DNA from: Rostrohypoxylon terebratum
Taxonomy: Eukaryota; Ascomycota; Sordariomycetes; Xylariales; Hypoxylaceae
Reading direction: 5' to 3'
NCBI GenBank assembly: GCA_022497145.1
Contig: MU385948.1
Location: 46,385-110,384 of the forward strand
DNA length: 64,000 nt
Of this stretch, positions 59,209 through 64,000 are shown piece after piece. Each line of letters starts with the position of its first letter. Position 1 is the first letter of the stretch. The notes beneath the pieces were generated by a model. It was not told where the DNA came from. It ran no database searches and saw nothing but the letters and a program-made list of their open reading frames with translations. The translations under genes and the position numbers were made by a program.

Positions 59209-62200
59209 CTTGGGTATGTGTGCGACCGCGTCGCAATCGTAGGGGTGGGTCGAGAGATAAAAAAAATTGAAAGGTCGAAAAGGTGTAAATGGTCGATGGT
59301 CGATGGTCGATGCCAAATATCGCGATAAGTGTGAAAGGAATGAAAAAGTTGGATAAAATTGGATTTTAGACGATGAGCTATCCAGAAGTTGAAAGTTTAT
59401 CGCAAATTGGCTGGAGCTAATAGGTATGGATATCTTGAATCTGCCCACATAGCAGGTACATACTGCGTTGGTGCAAGGATGCGCGCTAGAGTAAAGTTTG
59501 TCGTAACAGCTGGAAGGCTTAGTAATAAGAGTCTCGGTGCACTGGGCAATGACATCCGACTTCATAGATGGATCCATCTAGGAAAAAAAAAACTCTTGGC
59601 AGAAACCCTTTTCCAATCTGAACAAATCCAATTGCACTTTAACTCTACTTCGTAAATAACTATTTTATTGCCCCAATACCTAGAATCCTGAATGGATTAA
59701 CACAAGTTCTCTTCCAAAAGCTCAATGAATATGCATTTTGTGTGGTCAAAAAATATTGACATACCAGAAGTCGAAGTATATGACGATTTTTTTTTTAAAA
59801 AAGAGACACGAAACAGACAAATGGATAAATCAGATGAGCTACAAGAAAAGCACTTAAGTCCTAGGTATTCAAAAAATCCCGGTGAGGTAACTACTTAGCA
59901 GCCACAAATAACCTTGGAAACTTATCAACATTAAAGACTTCGGGAATTACACAATTTTGGGGCTTAAGTGTACGACGCCAATCAGGGAAAATGATCGATG
60001 AATAATATGTATTAACTTATATGCTCTTCAGAGAAGGTCCAGCCATATACGGAGTGTCGTGCCGTTCCGAGACGCATGGCTAATGGTCTAGACCACCGCC
60101 AAAATGATTCGTGATCAACAAAGGATCAAAATTAACTCCTTTGAATATTGATCTAACATATGGTAATGCCAGGCATTCTTATCGGTTGGGTGGAAGAATG
60201 ACACCTACGGTCTACCTACCTGCTAGGTACCTTCGGGGACGACATGACTAGGGAACGAGCACTATATTCAGCTGCCACCGAGCGTAGGATTGTACAAATG
60301 AATCTATCTGCGAGGATTCTTCGTGGCAATAGGGCCCTAGAAAACGGAATGCCTACCACCTGCGGAGAAAACCATCGGTCATAATGGATGCTATAATGGA
60401 TGCTAGACTTGAAACTTCCAAGTTAGCTAGCTAAGGAATGTGTGAGAAGACCCTGCTATGTAGCGTGATGTGGTGCGGGTGTTGTCCGGGTGTTGTCCGG
60501 GGCTCGCCAAAGAGTCTTTGCGGCGAGGCCTGGAGCGCACTACTCAGGTCCTAGGTGGGTAGTCATATTGGACACATGTATGTATGTATGAAGGAGGCGA
60601 GGGGTCCGACATGAGGGATATGTTAGCTCTTGAAGAAGGCTTGCACCGACAGTCACCAGATCATCTCATCCCGAAGATCGGTCCAAGGGTTTTGTTGTAC
60701 GAGATACCAACCGGCTCGGTCCACAAAGACTAGGGGTCCCGGCCCGGGGTGCCAAGGAATCAAGGGCTTCCAGGACTGCCGACGAGAACCCGAGGAGCAG
60801 GCGCGCTATGCGAAGTTGTTCTCTCCCGAGTCCCTCCCGAGTCCCAACAACCCTTCCGCCTCCCAACGAGTTCTTGCCGTTATAGAGAACCAATTGCCGA
60901 GATTGATTTGCCCTACTAATCGCACCTGGCTAATTCTTGTACCTTCAATGCTTTACCTAGGAGGTATCTCCGGCCTCGATATAAAACCCTTCGGCTAGCG
61001 CATGCAATGCATGATGTCTAGAATTTGCCACTAATGAAGGGTTCGGATAATGCACTTTTTAAGTAGCTTAAGCCTTAAGTAGGTAGGTAGTAGGTCCTAG
61101 GTAGCTCTTTATTTCTTCATCACCTTATGTAACCTATACAATAAAGCGAATCTTTTGAACCACATTTTACGCAACGCTTTTATCTTGTTTATAATTCATG
61201 AAAGGGACTTATAAGTTATTACTAGGTACACAATACGCTTTTAAGTAATAGGTATTATCCTTAAATCCTTGTTAAGGCTACGGGTTTTTCTTACGTGCAG
61301 TGACTCCACAGCGGAAGCTAAAAGGGAAGCCCCACACTAAAACCTTGGAAACTTGTCACGTAGGTAAGTTACGTAAGCAACAACGTTATTCCATTCCGAC
61401 TTACATAACAGTAATTTCTAACAACTTTTACGCATAGTAGAACAACATTATTCGAGCTTAATGTTTTCTATTTGGTTGCTGTTGTAATTATGTATGCCCT
61501 CTCCTCTCCCTGTTGCCACATTTCTCATCCCCCTCTAACTCCATTCACAGTAGTTGTACAATAATTAAGCCAGCAAGTGGTCTCCTAGTATAAGGTACCC
61601 ACGCAATATAACGAATAAAAGGAGTTGAACCCAATAAGCATCGTTGTTCCATGCTTACATGACCTTAATTATATAATATTTACGGACAATGTTAAGGTTG
61701 TCTACGAGCGAGATGTAGACGTGCTCTATTCCCAGCCAAAAGAAAGGCTAAAAACGATACAATCCCCACAAGCGGGTGCCCCGGAGTAACAATCTGGTTT
61801 ACTATGGTGCCGAGAGGATTGAGGGTTATCGACTACGAAAGAAGTAGTCTATAGCAACAGGCTTGACCTTGCAAGACCCACCCGGCTTTGCGGGTAATTC
61901 AGTTAAGTATCTTATAAGCACTCTACACTAATACCTAAACTACAAGGACCCAGCAGCAGGATGCTAGCATGTATCATCAAAAGAGACGGTCATTTAACTC
62001 ACGAAAACCGATGACCTTTATTCTTTGGTTAAATGGACCTAAACCTAATTGTTGGTTGACAATCTAACCATATGCCTGCAATATGCCTGTAAGAATCATC
62101 GGGAATCCACCCTTTGATAGGTATAACAAGCAATGATCTTTGATCCACATGGTATTGCATAGGCCCCAGGATTATAAAAAGGCCCTACCTACCTACTTAG

Positions 62201-62506
62201 GTAAGTATTTACTCGATATCTTTGAAGTTGCTCATTGCTTATTTTGAGTTAGTGGTATATATCATGGATGCATCTGAGTCACACAAGTACACCTAAACTA
62301 TGCACCAGCATGTCACTTCGTGTTGCTAGCCATCAGGTGTACCAAGTTAACTCTCAGTCATGACTGCTTCTAGTAAATGGAGACAAATCTAGGTAACCAC
62401 GGGTTGCGATATCGCAGTAAGGAGGTAAGTATAAGAGCTACCTCCACATCCCATTTTTTCTTCATTTCCTTCTTATGGAATATCAACCTTCTCGGATATC
62501 TTCAGA
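59209..62506. other. Gene-poor 3.3 kb region
   Basis: Contains the CEF1 promoter at its left end and the terpene synthase promoter at its right end. A 122-codon ORF (60630-60998 +) shows no family and is overlapped by an antisense ORF. TAGGT clusters lie near 60215, 60548, 61080-61105 and 62185-62205. Bases 61700-61895 form several hairpins and are listed separately. Confidence 0.45.
61700..61895 (+). other. Hairpin-rich noncoding segment, possible structured RNA or old LTR
   Basis: Within 200 bases there are four short stem-loops: GTCTAC/GTAGAC (61700-61720), AGCC/GGCT (61734-61749), GACTAC/GTAGTC (61831-61849) and ACCCG/CGGGT (61880-61895). TGTTAAGG occurs at 61690 and again near 61278, which is also how some LTRs begin. 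No ORF is present. I cannot assign it to a known RNA family. Confidence 0.2.
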
Positions 62507-63926
62507 ATGCGACCATTTGATTGCGCTTTTGACCCCGTGGGGATCTCGTTCTCCTCAGAACGTAAACAAGAAGCCTTCGAGTATTTACGAGAAGCACTTT
62601 CCCGTCCCGTACCTGGTCTTGAGAACTGCAATGTTGCCGTGCCGTCTTCTTTGGGGGTGCCATGGCCCACATCCTTCCCTGCTGCAGCCCAGTGTAAGCA
62701 CTGGAGACAGTCAGAGGAAGCAGCAGAAGAGTTAATGGATGAGATCTTGGCCGCAAGTCCGGAAGAGCGGGGTTCCTTGCCACCGGAGTTGTTTGACCCT
62801 AGCAAAAAAGCGGCGAAAAGGAAAGAACTTATCGACGCGTCTGTTGCGGCTGAAATAAGCATCTTCCCGCAAGGAGATGCTCCGCGAGCAAGAATATTGT
62901 CCAAGGCGAACGTACTCATCTTTACGCATGACGGTAAGATATCGGTACCGATCGGTACGCGATCTATCATCCATGTGAAACATACTAATAATGTGTCACA
63001 GACGTCATTGAATCCGACTCGGTTGAGGTAATTTGCGATACCATGATTTCTCATACATTAAGAATGCTCAGCTAATTTTTTACACTAGATTCCAACAATA
63101 CTGGACACTGCTCTTGCGGATTCCGCTGGTCGAAACGGGACAGATGACGAGTTCTCGTGGACAAACAAGATATTTAAAGGCTTCTCGGACGAGTGCCTTA
63201 GAGTAGATCCGGTGATGGGCCCAACGCTGGTGCGAGGTCTAGTGCTTTGGGTAGAACATACCCGCAAGCGATTTCCAAGTTCTATGACCTTCAATTCCCT
63301 TGAAGAGTATTTTGATTATCGTTTTGGTGACTTCGCCATTACGTATGCCCCCCTCCCTCTCCTGACAGAAAAAAGTAAGATATCTGACCGTCAATAGGTT
63401 CTTAGACCTATCTATGATGTGGTCATGCGGACTCCCTGCCATGACTCCCGCTGAGAGGGAACCTCTTAAAACTTTTCATGGTCTCTATATGATCTACTGT
63501 TCGGCGACAAACGATTTATACTCATACGATAAGGAGCTACTTGCTCTGCATGAGAGTGGAGCCGCGCTTGTGAATTGTGTCCGGGTCATCGAACTTCTCC
63601 TCAATGTCAAGCCTCGATCGGCGAAGGTCATTCTCCGGGCTTATCTGTGGGATATCGAGCTCCAGATGAACGAAGAGCTCATTCGACTCGATAAGACCGA
63701 CCTCAGCCCAAACCAAAAGCGCCTCGCTCGTGGTTGGGTAGAGATGTCCGCGGGGAATTTGCTTTGCTGCGCGACTTGTTTGCGATACGCTAAGCCGGGT
63801 TTAAAGGGCATTTTAACATATACTAGGGGTCAGGAAAAGGGGGCAGTAGCTGCTACGGCAGGAGACTGCCGCAATGGTGACTTTGCCTGTGATTTGAACA
63901 GTTATACTGTTGAAGCTACTGCCTGA
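62507..63926 (+). CDS. Class I terpene synthase, 4 exons, 411 aa
   Basis: Cyclises a prenyl diphosphate, probably farnesyl diphosphate, by metal-dependent ionisation. Exons 62507-62933, 63002-63027 (26 bases), 63089-63342 and 63398-63926 join in phase. The Asp-rich motif HDDVIESD (Asp142-Asp143) spans the first intron, and the NSE triad NDLYSYDKE (Asn274 to Glu282) is intact, so the metal-binding site looks functional. A typical C-terminal region with LRYAKPG follows. The frame is open upstream of ATG 62507 (reading TFSDIFR before it), so a short 5' exon may be missing. Product unknown; length and motifs suit a fungal sesquiterpene cyclase. No P450 or other pathway gene lies to the left; a cluster could continue to the right. 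Confidence 0.9.
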
Positions 63927-64000
63927 AGCCAGTGTATTAGATACAACAAGATCAGGCGTTGAGAAGTAGCTGTAACACAGCGAGAGCTTGAGTGCTTTAG

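Noticed and set aside
60630..60998. 122-codon + strand ORF
   Set aside because: No domain, no splice-extended partner, and an antisense ORF of similar quality covers it.
62473..63054. 193-codon - strand ORF over the terpene synthase
   Set aside because: It reads through two introns of the + strand gene and has no recognisable domain; the + strand motifs are decisive.
1..64000. A linked defence or metabolic gene cluster spanning the window
   Set aside because: Genes are mostly unrelated housekeeping functions with separate promoters and mixed strands; only the terpene synthase at the edge hints at a cluster, and its partners are not visible.

Overview
The window is nuclear DNA of a filamentous ascomycete (Pezizomycotina). 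The genes carry many short GT..AG introns with CTAAC/CTGAC branch sites. Intergenic DNA is long, and the proteins include an XlnR/XYR1-type xylanase regulator, the fungal SLATT family and fungal class I terpene synthases. Sordariomycetes is my best guess, not proven. No prokaryotic feature, CRISPR array, rRNA or convincing tRNA was seen. Exon joins were worked out by hand from splice signals, reading phase and family conservation.

Layout, left to right. A cut 3' end of an unknown + strand gene (1-345). ATP1, the mitochondrial F1 ATP synthase alpha subunit, in 11 exons (1891-4726), and the NAD(P)H-hydrate dehydratase gene (5361-6697). A gene-poor 5 kb stretch. Two genes of unknown function (12031-13983 +; 14759-15727 -). 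A SLATT-type two-helix membrane protein (16802-17983 -). A 4 kb gap. A gamma-glutamylcyclotransferase-like membrane protein (21971-23266 +) convergent with GPD1, glycerol-3-phosphate dehydrogenase (23527-24863 -). A frameshifted gene for a secreted protein (26142-26980 -). A 292 bp MITE of Tc1/mariner type (29194-29485). A Zn2Cys6 regulator resembling proteins annotated as NirA/NIT4-like (30350-33206 +). An 8 kb gene-poor stretch leading to xlnR/xyr1 (41386-44329 +). DcpS (47410-48532 +) and a GILT-type thiol reductase (48498-49331 -), whose coding ends overlap. An atypical hexokinase (50923-52748 +). An MFS transporter of the DHA2/vacuolar amino-acid type (53847-56219 +) convergent with CEF1/CDC5 (56812-59208 -). 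A class I terpene synthase (62507-63926 +) near the right edge.

Most genes are housekeeping and do not form one pathway. A loose theme is carbon and energy: ATP1, NAD(P)H repair, GPD1, XlnR and a regulatory-type hexokinase. The terpene synthase may be the left border of a metabolite cluster beyond the window.

The most unusual observation is in ATP1. Reading frame and the conserved protein are kept only if two canonical introns flank an exon of a single nucleotide (G at 3814). Other very short exons are predicted: 15 nt in ATP1, 18 nt in the hexokinase, 25 nt in the MFS gene and 26 nt in the terpene synthase. A second striking feature is a family of TAGGT/ACCTA palindromic clusters scattered through the intergenic DNA.
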